Below, piece after piece: positions 10,025 to 20,974 of a stretch of DNA of 64,000 nucleotides (position 1 is the first letter of the stretch; each line of letters opens with the position of its first letter). The DNA is from Gonatopus flavifemur (lineage: Eukaryota > Arthropoda > Insecta > Hymenoptera > Dryinidae). The notes under the pieces were generated by a model that was given only the letters and a program-made list of their open reading frames with translations, ran no database searches and was not told the DNA's origin. Position numbers and translations under genes: made by a program. The DNA lies in assembly GCA_018340375.1 (NCBI GenBank), contig JAFFJZ010000046.1, positions 496,001-560,000 on the forward strand. The letters are read 5' to 3'.

Positions 10025-11880
10025 CTACTCTTCTCTTACTCTGAACCATTCTTTCCAGTTCACATAAATTTCATACATCTTCGAGAGAGAGAGAGCCATT
10101 CGTGCTCCATTCATCCTTCCATCCATCCTAATCCATTCTGCCTCTCCTCCTCCGTATCCTCCCTTCCCTCTTTCCTCCAGCCCACACATCCATTCCTCTC
10201 CTTTTCCCTCCTCCCCCAAAATCTCCCCTATCATTTCCCCCAACTGTCTACCATCGTCTTTCATGCAGACTTCTAAAACGTGTTCCCACGTTTCTTCCTC
10301 CCCTCTACATATTCTGCACTTCTTCTTTTCCACGTCTACCTCCCAATATCTTTCTCCTCTCATCTCATTCCCTAATCTTAACCTAGCTATTCTTCTTCCC
10401 CTCCTCATTCCCCCGCCTTCTCTCAGATATTTTGGAATTCCCTTCACCCTCACTCCCTTATACCACCTATTATATCTATATTCTGCAATCCTTTTCCATC
10501 TCTCTAATTCCAGCTGCTCTCTGTCTTCTTCCATCCACCCGATCTCTCCCTCCTCCCCTTCCCTCCTCTCCCCTGTTTCCTCCTCTGCCATTTTCGAGCT
10601 TAACTTCGCTTCCCTTCTCTCCTGCTCCCACCTCGACATTCCTCCTTCTTTCATCATCTCCTTTCAACACCCCACCGCTACCTCTCTCTCGCTCTGCCTT
10701 CTTCTAATTTCTTTTCAAATTCTATCGCCCTTTCCCTCAATCTCATCCTCATCTCATCTCTTTGTAACTCTCCGCTGATCATATAACCTGGCATCTCCCT
10801 ATCTAGCCTCAGCATCCACCTAATGTACCTCTCTTGCAACCTTCTCACCTCCTCTTGTTCCTTCCATCCCCAGATTTCCACTCCATACTCCACAACGCTA
10901 CCAACCAGCCTATCCCATATCCACATCCCTCTCTTCCAATCCCCCTTAAATAACCTTCCCCCAATTCACCATACTACTCTCATCACTTCCCCTGCTTTCC
11001 TCACCCTATCTTTTATCTGTGCGTCTTGCTTTCCGTTACTCCTGAATATATACCCTGAATACCTACGTTCCTTCACCTCCTCTATTTTCTCTTCGCTCCA
11101 TTTCCAACTCTTATCTCCGCTTTTCCCCCTCCTTTCCCGAACCTCATGATCTTTGTCTTTCCCACATTCAACTCTAGCCTCTTGATTCCGAAGTACCTCT
11201 TCAATTCTTCCAAAATCAACTGTGAATCTTCCTCCTCCGTTGAGACCACAATGTCATCCGCGTAGCTCAATGTCCATATCTTTCTTCCATCCACTATCAC
11301 CCCTCTTACCCGACTTTTCGCCATCTCTTCTTCCAAATCCGCTATCAATATATTGAATAGCACCGGACTTGAAGGACATCCCTGCCTAATCCCTTTCGCC
11401 ATCCAAAATTCCTCTGACTCCTTCGCTCCTACCCTCACCCTCGCCTTCGTCTCCCTATATATTTCCTTTATTCTATCAATCAGTCCTCCATTTACTCCCC
11501 TTCTTCTCATCGACTTCTATGATACTTCCCTGTCTACCGAGTCGAAAGCTGCTTTCAGATCAACAAACACTGCCGCCAATTTCCCTTTCTTCTGTATCTC
11601 CCTCCTCATCAGGTAATTCAGTGCGAATATATCATCCGTCGTTCCCACTCCTCTCCTAAAACCCGTTTGATTACCTGCTAATATCCCCTTCTCCTCTACT
11701 ACTTTCTCCAATCTTCTTGTCAACAATGTTGTATAAATTTCATACATCGTTGGCGTCAGTGTTACTTCCCTGTATTCCTCTACTCTCCTTCCTACCCCCT
11801 TTTTCATAATCGGGACTATGATCCCCTCTCTTCATTTCTCTGGAATTCTTCCGCTCTCCCAAATGTCCAACATCACCTCC
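10025..11880 (-). pseudogene. LINE A reverse transcriptase and C-terminal zinc region
   Basis: Reading from about 11880 down, the protein shows RVEEYREVTLTPTMYEIY, NQTGFRRGVGTTD, VFVDLKAAFDSVDRE (RT catalytic Asp in the first palm motif), GIRQGCPSSPVLFNI, LSYADDIVV (the catalytic YADD box) and LELNVGKTKIMRF. The tail holds CRICRGEEETWEHVLEVC, a CCHC-type motif characteristic of LINE C termini. Stops occur at about 11514 and around 11081 and 10677, together with frame changes, so the enzyme cannot be made. It continues from the endonuclease part on the far side of LINE B. Confidence 0.82.
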
Positions 11881-12727
11881 TCTCTCTCTCTCTCTCTGTG
11901 AGTATAAGCCTGCACGCTCTTGCTTCGCTCTACTTTGTCTACTGTTTTACTGCATATTTTGTGGCCCTATCGGAGTCGACCTTGTTTCAGTGCATCCCTT
12001 ATCGGCTCGGGCATTTTTTTGAGCAACTAACGATAAGTAGCTGTTTCGTTGGCAGCCGATGGTGGATGTTTTGTGATTTGCATTTATCTGGTGTTGTTGG
12101 AGCATCTGCCAAGCGGGAAGACCAAGGCTGGTGTATTACAAGTGCTTTTCGCGCGTGGCGCTTATCATTCGCCTCTTATCATTGATTGGTCTGTCTTCTC
12201 TACACGTCATCACGGTAACGTTGAGGTATTGGCCATCGTAGCACATCCACACTCCACAGCATAAATCTTGCCTTCCAACGGGAGCCTTGACGACATCTTT
12301 GTTGGCATACTAATTCGTATCACATCACTTTTCAACGAGGTTTTTGACACATGCTTTCTCTATCCCCATTTGCGGTCTACATAGATAAGAATTCGGTGAT
12401 GCATTCCTCAATAATACTTTCATTACATTCATAATTATAATGCGCGATTATTTCATAGTACTAGCGTTCGTTCGTATATACTGCGTTGTGTGTGTCACAC
12501 ATATACTATGATACCGAGTGTATAGATACGTGCACACTGTTGTTGTATTCTTTCTACGTTATTGCTCTCATCTCTGTCTCTCTAACTACTCGATGGTACT
12601 CTCTCTCACCCAACGTAGCATATACTCATCTTAACTGTTCTTACAACGACTTTTTTCTTTATAATTCGTTTTTTATTTGGATTTTCACACATATAAGTAC
12701 CAGATTTTTCTCTTTTTCATTATCACA

Positions 12728-13855
12728 ATGGATCACATTTGCTCAATCTGCAGAAAATCTGTGAAAACGGATGTCATTGAGTGTACACCGTGCATAAAAC
12801 ATTTCCATCCTGGTTGTGTGAAACTACATAAAACGTACAACCACAACAACGAGCTCTTACTTTGCAAAGGTCCCTTGGAATCCTTCAAAAAGTCTGGAGA
12901 TATCCCTCCCTCATCAATGGAAGTTGATTGTCCGTCAACTTCGATGGTTGATCGCAACACCAGTGGTGGTACTACTCCTAATACAACCTTTACCATAGAT
13001 GATATTATGAGAGCTATTCAAATATCCTCGGATAAACTCGATAATTTCATTGAGCGGCAAGAACGCAATACTACTGAGGTTCATGCTCGACTTCAACAAC
13101 TGTCTTCCATCGAAAACAATGTCTCCTCTTTATCCAGCAAATTTGCGGGGCTTGAACAGGCTGTTATGACAGTCAATCAGGATGTGAAATTGCTGACTAA
13201 AGACTACCGGGAATTAAAAACCTTACTGGAACAGGATTCCTCTTCTATCAAAATGACTGATGCCAGCCTCATATCGCTTAGCCAGCGTGTTATAACCATC
13301 GAAGATAACTCTCAATCTCACTCAGCACGCATCTCCGAATTGGAACAACAAAATACCGAGTTGCAAGAAGAACTTCGAGCGCTGCGCTCTCAATCAAATA
13401 GGAACCTTCTCACTCTTTCAGGATTACCTGAACTTCCTGATGAATTCATTCCGAGCCGTATCATGGATGTCTTGGCTCATCTTAATGTTCAGATCACCCA
13501 ATCTAACATTGTGAGAGCATTTCGTCTTCGCTCCACCAAAACTACATCGCGTCCACGTACCATCCTTATGGAGCTTGATTCTCCTTCTCCCCGAACGAAA
13601 ATACTTGAGGCCAAACGTTCTACAGGATTAGTCGACGCGTCTGATATTAATCCCTCTCTAGCTAAGTCTAGGCTTTATCTTAATGAATATCTGCCGTCTG
13701 ATATAGCCTCTCTCCTCGCAGAAACTAAGAAAGTTGCGAAGTCTAAAGGATATCTCCATACTCGGTCGAGGAATGGACGTATTCTGGTGAAAAAAGATAA
13801 TACCTCAAATGTTATCGTCATCTCATCTAACAGGGACTTTGATCAACTTAGGTGA
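12728..13855 (+). CDS. LINE B ORF1: PHD-like zinc finger and coiled-coil RNA-binding protein
   Basis: The frame is open from further upstream, but ATG at 12728 in the context CACAATGG is the natural start and places the zinc finger at the N-terminus. The first 50 residues hold CSIC, CTPC, HFHPGC and a late LLC, a PHD/RING-like cysteine-histidine pattern common to ORF1 of CR1-group LINEs. A region with heptad spacing (about residues 100-225, rich in Leu, Gln, Glu) suggests a trimeric or dimeric coiled coil. The C-terminal third contains NLLTLSGLPE and IVRAFRLRS, typical of the nucleic-acid-binding part of such proteins. It ends at TGA 13853-13855, 54 bp ahead of ORF2. The only fully open frame of this element. 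Confidence 0.75.
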   Translation: MDHICSICRKSVKTDVIECTPCIKHFHPGCVKLHKTYNHNNELLLCKGPLESFKKSGDIPPSSMEVDCPSTSMVDRNTSGGTTPNTTFTIDDIMRAIQISSDKLDNFIERQERNTTEVHARLQQLSSIENNVSSLSSKFAGLEQAVMTVNQDVKLLTKDYRELKTLLEQDSSSIKMTDASLISLSQRVITIEDNSQSHSARISELEQQNTELQEELRALRSQSNRNLLTLSGLPELPDEFIPSRIMDVLAHLNVQITQSNIVRAFRLRSTKTTSRPRTILMELDSPSPRTKILEAKRSTGLVDASDINPSLAKSRLYLNEYLPSDIASLLAETKKVAKSKGYLHTRSRNGRILVKKDNTSNVIVISSNRDFDQLR

Positions 13856-13909
13856 CTCCCGATTCGACCCTCAAACTCTCACTTTAATGAAGTTTTCCGT
13901 TCGTTAAAA

Positions 13910-16710
13910 ATGTGTCATGTTAATGCACAATCACTTATGGCTCATTTTGATGAATTCTCTGATTTTTTCTGCACTAAGAATCCGAATAAGTACGATGTTA
14001 TTGCGGTATCTGAGACCTGGTTTAGGAGTGACATGGGTGACTCATTCTGCTCATTGGATGGATATGTGGTCTTTCGTTGCGATAGGGTGGGTCGTATTGG
14101 CGGGGGGTCTGTCTCTATATTAAACAGAATCTCCAATACAAAATTATACAGAAATCTGAGTACGATGCCACTTGTCCACAACCCGAATATCTATTCGTCC
14201 AGGTTTCCAGCACGTGTATGCGCAAAGTACTCATTGGTGTAGTTTACAGACCTCCGAAAATAGGATTTGCTAATTTGGGAACGATGATCTCTACACTGAG
14301 TACTGACTATCACGACAAAATCATTGTGGGTGACTGGAACACCGACCTGTGCCGTTGATCTCCTGATAGTACTTATCTCCGTAAAATACTCTCCAGTCTG
14401 AATCTGGCCATTGTCCCCTACGGCCCCACTCATCACACGTCCATCTCTTCTACCTTGCTCGACTCATGTGTAGTGGACGATCTCTCCGAAGTGATTGACC
14501 ATGAACAAAAGGAAATGCCTTTTCTATCTCGGCATGACATGATCTCAATTGAATACTCTTTCAATCTACCCATCAGTCAACAGCAGATCGTCTCTGTGCG
14601 TGATTACTAGCGTATCAATGGGCAAGATATTGATATACCATCGATTTTGCTGAACATCGGGAATTCGAGTATCACAAATATTGATGGGTGTGTTGAGGTT
14701 TTCCATGATTATCTCACTGATCTATACAATAGTGGAGTACCGATCAGAAGGTTTACTCCCAGACGTTCTCCTTCTCCCTCGATAACTCAGAAGATTCGTA
14801 ATCTTATCCGTGAACGTAACACTGCGAGGAGGACATATCTCCGCACAAGAAATCCTGAATGTCATCTACTCTTCACACGACTAAGGAACGACGTTGTTAC
14901 TTCTCTCAGGAATGCGAAGCGTCAATATTATAACGACAGATTGATGGGCACTCCCGACTCACGCACACTTTGGAGAGAACTTCGTACCTTGAGAATAATC
15001 AAATCTAATAGTAATCATCCGCCCGCGGATAAATTTTGTGTGAACGAGCTTAGTTTACACTTCTCTGCTGGCTTTCATCCAGCCTGTCCTCTACCGCCCA
15101 TTCTCGACCAAAGTCTCGGCTACAGTGATAACCTTTTCTCTTTCCCTCACTTGACTCCTCATGATCTGTTACATTTTTATCATTTTTCTAACTCAAATAC
15201 TGTTCCTCCAGATGGACTTCCTGGTCGATTCCTCAACCTGATCGCTCCGTCTATTTTTCCATTCCTACTGACCTAATTCAATTCCTCTCTCATGCTATCT
15301 CTCTTTCCTATGGCGTGGAAACGCTCCTTCATTACATTTATACCTAAAACAAGATCTCCACAAACTCCACGTGATTTTCGCCCTATCTCCATTCTCTGTG
15401 AGTCATCTAAAATACTTGAAAAGATCGTCCATCACTTCTTGTGTGATTTTTTGACCAAGAATTCTCTACTTGACCAATATCAGTGTGGATTCATCAAACA
15501 CCGCTCCACTCAAACTGCTCTTTCAAAATTGACTGATGATGTTCGTGGAGCGATTGATAAGCGCATGATCACTCTTTTGGTGGGGTTTGATTTCTCAAGA
15601 GCTTTTGATACCATTACCCACTCTTTGCTTATACAAAAACTCGCTTCTTTCAATATATCTACCCCCGTGCTGAAGTGGTTTTGGTCCTATCTATCTGGTC
15701 GCACGCAATCAGTTAGAAGCTCTGAAGGTTGCTCCGAATGGACTCCAGTTACCTCAGGTGTTCCCCAAGGCTCTCGCCTGGGCCCTCTCTTATTCGCACT
15801 GTATGTCACCGACATAAATTCGATTATTCACCATTGTAAACTCTTTAAATTCGCTGATGACTTTTATATTTATTTGCATACTTCACCTTTTCTCATAGAC
15901 GAATGTATCTCGAAATTCAATCACGATATACAGAGAATTGCCAGCTGGTGCTCCACCAACTACCTAATTCTGAACCCCTTACAAACCAATTGCATGATCC
16001 TTGGTTCTTCACGTTACGTCAACGATATTTCTCTTCGCTCCTTACCGGACATCATACTTCAGGGCACCCCTATAAATCTTGTCTCTTCGCTTGAATCGCT
16101 TGGGATTATTCTGACACCTTCTCCCAATTGGAATGAGCAAGTCACTTCTGTCTGCAGGAAAGTCTCGTGCGCACTCTACCAATTGCGACTTAATGGCAAC
16201 GCACTCTCTATCCAGATGAGAACTAAACTGATTTCAACGCTGGTTATACCCTATTTTGATTATTGTTGCTTAGTTCTCACTGATCTCTCCGAAGGAGACA
16301 GTATACGTCTGCAGCGTAAACTGAATGCCTGCGTGCGGTTTATTTTCAATCTCAGGAAAGATGTCCACATCTCTCCTTCCTTCACGCGCCTCAGCTGGCT
16401 CAAACTTTCTGAGCGACGGAAATTTTTCCTGGGGTCGTACTTGCATCATCTATTTGCTTTCAAGCATCCTCCTTTTCTTTACGATCGTTTTAACTTTGGT
16501 ACCTCTGATGCAATTCGTTGCACTAAATCGAATAGGGGGCTCCTTAAAATACCACTGCATCGTACTACCACATATCAAAAATCTTTTTTGATAACAGGTA
16601 GTGAACTCTGGAACACGATCCCAGATAACATCAAGTGTAGCTCTTCCCCTAACGTCTTCAAAAAGAGGTATTATGACTTCTTGCTCACCTCCACCCTTTC
16701 TCACTCATAG
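13910..16710 (+). pseudogene. LINE B ORF2: endonuclease and reverse transcriptase, broken
   Basis: The start region reads CHVNAQSLMAHFDEF and VIAVSETWF, the first two blocks of an APE-type endonuclease, and later GVVYRPPK and VGDWNTD supply further endonuclease motifs. A frameshift lies near 14190-14240, and in-frame stops at 14356-14358, 14608-14610 and 15274-15276. From 15292 the RT is continuous: FITFIPKTRSPQTPRDFRPI, LLVGFDFSRAFDTI, SGVPQGSRLGPLLFALYV, KLFKFADDFYIYLH (FADD catalytic box) and the C-terminal segment with LHRTTTYQKSFLITGSELWN. It is inactive but recent enough that all blocks remain legible. Confidence 0.83.
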
Positions 16711-17074
16711 ACATATACTCCTTTTCAAGTAGGTTCATCGTGGTTCATCTTACGCTTTTCTTGCCTTCATCTTCATTCTGCGCATTTATAACTATTGTAT
16801 CACTATCTCATATCTGTATTTTCATTTCTCACACCTTTGTAATCTCATCCTCACTCTCATTCTCATTTCATCTTTATTTCTAAGTTCATTCATTCTGCCT
16901 TCTTTTTGCTTTCCGGGCTGTGGGTTTAATGCTGTATATATATAAGTATTTTTGTATATAATATCTTTGTTATTGTTTGTACTTCTTTCTCAATTGTTCC
17001 ACAAGATGTTCATCCTAGAACATAAATAAACATATCTATCTATCTATCTATCTATCTATCTACTCCTTTCCTTA

Positions 17075-18065
17075 ATTGTCTTCCCCTATAAATCCAGCAC
17101 TCATTTTGTATCCCATCCTTTCTCGCTGCCTTTCCTTCCTTGAACCCTTTCCACATTCTCGGGAATTCTTCACCCTCTATCTGGGTATATTCCGCTATTA
17201 TACCTCCCTTATCTCCCGCTCACCTTTCTTTCTACCCCTCCTAGCAGATTCATGAAATATCTCCTCCATTCCTCCGGTCCTATGTCCTCATTCATCTCTT
17301 TCCTCCTCTTCCTCTCTCTGTTCACCCATCCCCACACCTGCAGCTGGTCCTTTACCTTTCTTATTCTCTCTATTATTTGCTCTCTTTTTGTCCTCCTTTT
17401 CTCTTCACATATTTGTCTGAATTCCTTTTTTACTCCCATTACTCCTCCTATCGAGCCCTTTTTCTTCTTCCATTCCCTTATCTTCCTCCTAACCTCCCTC
17501 TTCTTCTCCCTGCATTCCTCGTCCCACCATATGTTTCTCTTATTTCCCTTTCCTATCCTAATTCTTTTCCTACTCATCGCTTCTCTCACTTTCTCCATCA
17601 TTTTCCTCCTTAATTCTCCGACCTCTGCCCCTCCTCCTCCCCACTCTCCCATTTTCCTCTTATATTCCTCAATCCCATCTTCCGACCAATCGCATTTCTC
17701 GGTCCGCTCTGTTTTCTTTTCTCTTCCCACCCCCGTCCCCTCTAGCTTTATTACAACTGGCATATGATCTGAATACTCACATTCCTCCACTTTCAGCCTC
17801 TAACATTCCCCTCATGCTTCCCCATCTCTTATCACATAGTCTATTGTTGTCTGCCCTATTACGCCTATGTACGTGAGCTCTCTCCCCTCGTCCCCCCTCA
17901 CTGCCTCATTTGGGATTCCCCACCCCTCTTCCTCCAAATGTTTCAGTAGCGTTTTCCCTCCCTTGTTTATTATCTTGTCTTTACTTCTCCTACCTCCTCT
18001 CCGTTCACCATCTTCTCTCCACTCGAAACCTCCTAGTTCTCCCGTCCTTGCATCAAAATCACCTC
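17075..18065 (-). pseudogene. LINE A endonuclease domain and linker
   Basis: Downward from 18065 the minus strand reads DFDARTGELGGFEWRED, then IGVIGQTTIDYVIRD and, after a stop, EECEYSDHMPVVIKLEG. The pairing of D-x-N/D-like, TTIDYV and SDHMPV blocks is the C-terminal half of an APE-type LINE endonuclease; the SDH motif carries the catalytic histidine. The following Glu/Arg/Lys-rich linker (17790-17209) ends in EEFPRMWKGFKEGKAARKDG near 17140, just before RT would begin. The first endonuclease blocks are missing, so the element is truncated at 18065. Confidence 0.7.
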
Positions 18066-19451
18066 ACTTTCAAAATCATACACTTTCACTAACTTTCCCA
18101 CTTCTCCCTATTAATTCCTTTTTCCTACTTCGAATTCTCTACAAAAATCACTTCATATCTCGCACCTGTTACACACCACTCCTCTCATGCACACGTCACC
18201 CGGAAGTGTCTGGTTTGTTGATTAAGAACCTACATTCATTTATCAATTGCTTGAACTCCAATTATGCGTCGATCTTTTTCCATATTAAAAACCAATTCTT
18301 GGAGAAACTCCCATACGTGAGGGCAACAGATTGGATACGATATACCGAGAGTAAAAAAGAGTTTGTAGGGGAAATTCACAGCGTCAACGCAATTAGAAAA
18401 ATCATACACGTGATCATTTACTATTACGTGACAACACGTACAATTACTTGGAGATCCACATAAAACCACATACGACTGCACTTGCGTTATTTTACGTGTT
18501 GTATTCCATTCTATATTATCATGCATCAGGATAGGCAAGTCATCGTGATTTTGAGGGAAAAAAAACAAATTGTTTGTAAATATGAAGTTCCTTCTTTCAG
18601 ATCAGACACTTTATCCACTTTTTTTGTAATCATTTGGAAAATTCATTTTAAAATAAATGACAAAATCAAGATTCTGACCCATAATAACTTCAATATCCAA
18701 TCCAAATGGCACAATAAAAAGTGACAGAAATTAAGGGTATTTACTTTCATATGTCGAACAAAAGAAGCATGGATGTCTGCCTGCTTAGGACTCCAATCTT
18801 GTTTTGCTGATTGAATACTTCATTGAACATGGCAATAATGAGAAAGTCGAGGAATATATGTGGTCTGAAGAACAGATGTATGATTTCAGTAATCGCATAT
18901 ACCAAATAAAAAACATCTTGATAAACATCATATCCAAATTAATGAATTGGAGAATGGGATATGGAAGTTGAAAGAAATATTTTTAATACGTACAATCATT
19001 TTCTACTTCCTGATTTTGTATGAGAATATGATCAACGGTTCTATAATATACTGCGTGATGTTTATCATCAGAATCAATAACATGTGTAGAATTTTTTTTA
19101 CATAAAGTCTTCGCATAAGAAACAATTTTTCGGGATAGTGTAGGCCAAGTAGAATATAATTTGGTACTTGATTGTGTATCGTGAGTATCCTCACTTGCAT
19201 TATCGAATTTCTGTTTGAAATCCGAATCAATCTGAAAATTGAATTTCATTTTTATTATTCCTTGATTTGGATGAATGAGTTATTTTCATAATTTTTTATT
19301 CAATCAAGTATTCTCAATTTAAATTGAAAATAATATTCTATAGCAATAAATGATTTGATAGCACAGTAGTTGTTATTATTTAATATTTACCAATGAAGGT
19401 GTTAATTCCGTTTGTGAAACAGGGAACGTCTTTAATAATTCAACGTTCTTA

Positions 19452-20745
19452 TTGGGAGTACAAATTAATTCGGTCCGTTTTTTCACAGTTGGAGATGCGT
19501 TTATTTCATAGAACATGGATTATCAAATCAATCAAAGTATTGTTCATCGCTGGCTATCACTTTTCCCCATCTCCCGGGTAATTTTCGAATCCCGTTACGG
19601 GAAAACGTCTCGTCTTTCGTGGCGATCCAAGTTAGGAGTCAATTTTCGATTTCTCTGAACGAAGTGAACTGGTGGCCTGCCAAATCGTACTGCATCTCTC
19701 GTAATAACCAGTAATCAGAGGGAGCAATGTCCCGCGAGTACGTCGGGTGTGGTAGAATATCCCACTCCAACGTTTCCAGATGATTTTTCACTACTTTTGC
19801 GACATGAGGCCGAGCGTTATCGTGTAGAAGAATAACTTTGCCATGTCTTTCCTTGTATTCCGGACGTTTTTCTCGTAACGCACGAATCAAACCAATCAAT
19901 TGTAGTCTATACCGATCACCCGTAATAGAATCACCAGATTTTAGCAACTCATGGTATATAACACCCTTTCGGTCCCACCAGATACACAGCATGATCTTTG
20001 AACCATGAATACTCCTCTTTGGTGTCGATGTTGAAGTCGATGACGATTGACCGGGCATGGCATAGTATTTTCTTTTCTCGGGGTTATCGTAGAATATCCA
20101 TTCCTCATCTCCTGTCACAATCCGATGTAAGAACCCCTTTCTTCGTTGTCTTTGAATCAACTGCTCGCAAATGAAAAATCGCCGTTCAATGTCTCTAGGC
20201 TTCAAGTCATAAGGCACCCAATTGCCTTGCTTTTGAATCATGCCCATGGATTGTAATCGTACGGAAACTGCTTATTGCGTAACTCCCAATGATTCCGCAA
20301 GCTCTGTTGCGTTTGACTCGGATCTTCGCCGAGTGAAGCCTCCAATTCCTTGTTTTCAAATTTTCGTGGCTGTCCTGGGCGAGGCTTGTCTTCGACACTG
20401 GAATCGCCATTCTTGAAACGTCGAAACCATTCCCTACATGATTCATCAGTTGGAGCATTGTCACCATAAACTTCCACAAGCATTCGATGGACTTCAGCTG
20501 AACTTTTTTTCCAATTTGAACAGAAAACTAGGACCTCCCGCAAATGCTGCTCAGTTGAAACGAAATCTGGCATACTTCACTGAGTGAAAATCGGGATTCC
20601 AGAAGGAACTCGGAGTGATATCAACTGAATATTATTCACAGGTGTCTAACCTCTCTGAAACAATTGAAATCGGTTATGACTATGGAACATTCATGAGAAC
20701 GAGAGTCATCTTTTCAAACCGGACCGAACTAATTTGTACTCCCAA
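19452..20745 (-). mobile_element. Mariner element, complete length with TA duplication
   Basis: The termini are inverted: the left end is TTGGGAGTACAAATTAATTC and the right end, reversed, TTGGGAGTACAAATTAGTTC, with pairing continuing over about 30 bp through CGGTCCG. TA flanks both sides (19450-19451 and 20746-20747). At 1294 bp it has the standard mariner length, with one transposase gene on the minus strand. It interrupts the orphan gene described at 18236-21428. Confidence 0.95.
19528..20573 (-). pseudogene. Mariner transposase, one frameshift and one stop
   Basis: ATG at 20573 opens a helix-turn-helix N-terminus with EQHLREVLVFCSNWKKSSAE and WFRRFKNGDSSVEDKPRPGQ. The frame shifts near 20240. 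The catalytic part follows with WVPYDLKPRDIERR, IVTGDEEWIFYD (first Asp), VILLHDNARPHVAK (second Asp) and HPTYSRDIAPSDYWL (third Asp, D34D spacing), all catalytic residues being retained. A TGA at about 19636-19638 stops the frame early; the same frame then continues through IRKLPGRWGKVIASDEQYFD to a natural TGA at 19528-19530. The predicted length of about 348 residues is normal. The IHGSKIMLCIWWD block resembles the cecropia subfamily, a tentative placement. Confidence 0.93.
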
Positions 20746-20917
20746 TAATATTGAGTACTTCGCTGTGCCGGTGATCAAATGTATTTTTCCAAGTACTTGA
20801 AACAATTTCTTTTTCCTTCTCACAATCAATGGTTTCTTTTTATCAAACAGATATATCTTTGATAGCTGTTTCTATAGTTGGGAAAAAAATTAGCATTTCA
20901 ACATGAGAATGAAACAT

Positions 20918-20974
20918 TGGAGCCTTCCGAAGTAGCTGACCAGATGATCAGGTCAGCTACTTCGGAAGGCTCCA
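20918..20974. repeat. Perfect 24-bp inverted repeat with 9-bp loop
   Basis: The left arm begins TGGAGCCTTCCGAAGTAGCT and the right arm is its exact reverse complement ending AGCTACTTCGGAAGGCTCCA; the loop is AGATGATCA. Transcribed, it would fold as a strong hairpin. A related but unpaired sequence, CTTTCCGAAGTAACTGAT, occurs at 30169. It is either the collapsed remnant of a foldback transposon or a precursor-like hairpin; sequence alone does not decide. Confidence 0.9.

Larger units (their letters stand above)
11898..17062 (+). mobile_element. Plus-strand non-LTR retrotransposon (LINE B), nearly full length, nested in LINE A
   Basis: This is an element of about 5.2 kb with an untranslated leader of 0.8 kb, ORF1 with a zinc finger and coiled coil, ORF2 with endonuclease and reverse transcriptase, and a 3' end marked by AATAAACATA followed by a (TATC)n tract at 17033-17060. 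The left border is a (CT)n run at 11878-11896 belonging to the target or the junction. Both flanks are LINE A sequence. Short-repeat tails of this sort are usual in CR1/Jockey-group elements; I do not assign a clade. ORF1 is open, ORF2 is not. Confidence 0.78.
9925..18065 (-). mobile_element. Minus-strand non-LTR retrotransposon (LINE A), 5'-truncated, split by LINE B
   Basis: The two outer parts are pieces of one LINE. The endonuclease and linker lie at about 17075-18065 and the reverse transcriptase plus C-terminal zinc region at 10025-11880, both on the minus strand and both unusually rich in Glu, Arg and Gly codons. The inner limits meet at equivalent points of the same protein (end of the linker before RT, start of RT), which shows that LINE B landed inside it. 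The 3' end lies near 9925 at a short ATGT-type repeat, fitting the microsatellite tails of this group. It is interrupted by stops and frameshifts. The clade is uncertain; similar elements are frequent in ant and wasp genomes. Confidence 0.75.

Noticed and set aside
10263..10778. Ser/Pro/Leu-rich plus-strand frames, also at 17252-17767
   Set aside because: They are the antisense of the Glu/Arg-rich LINE A coding sequence.
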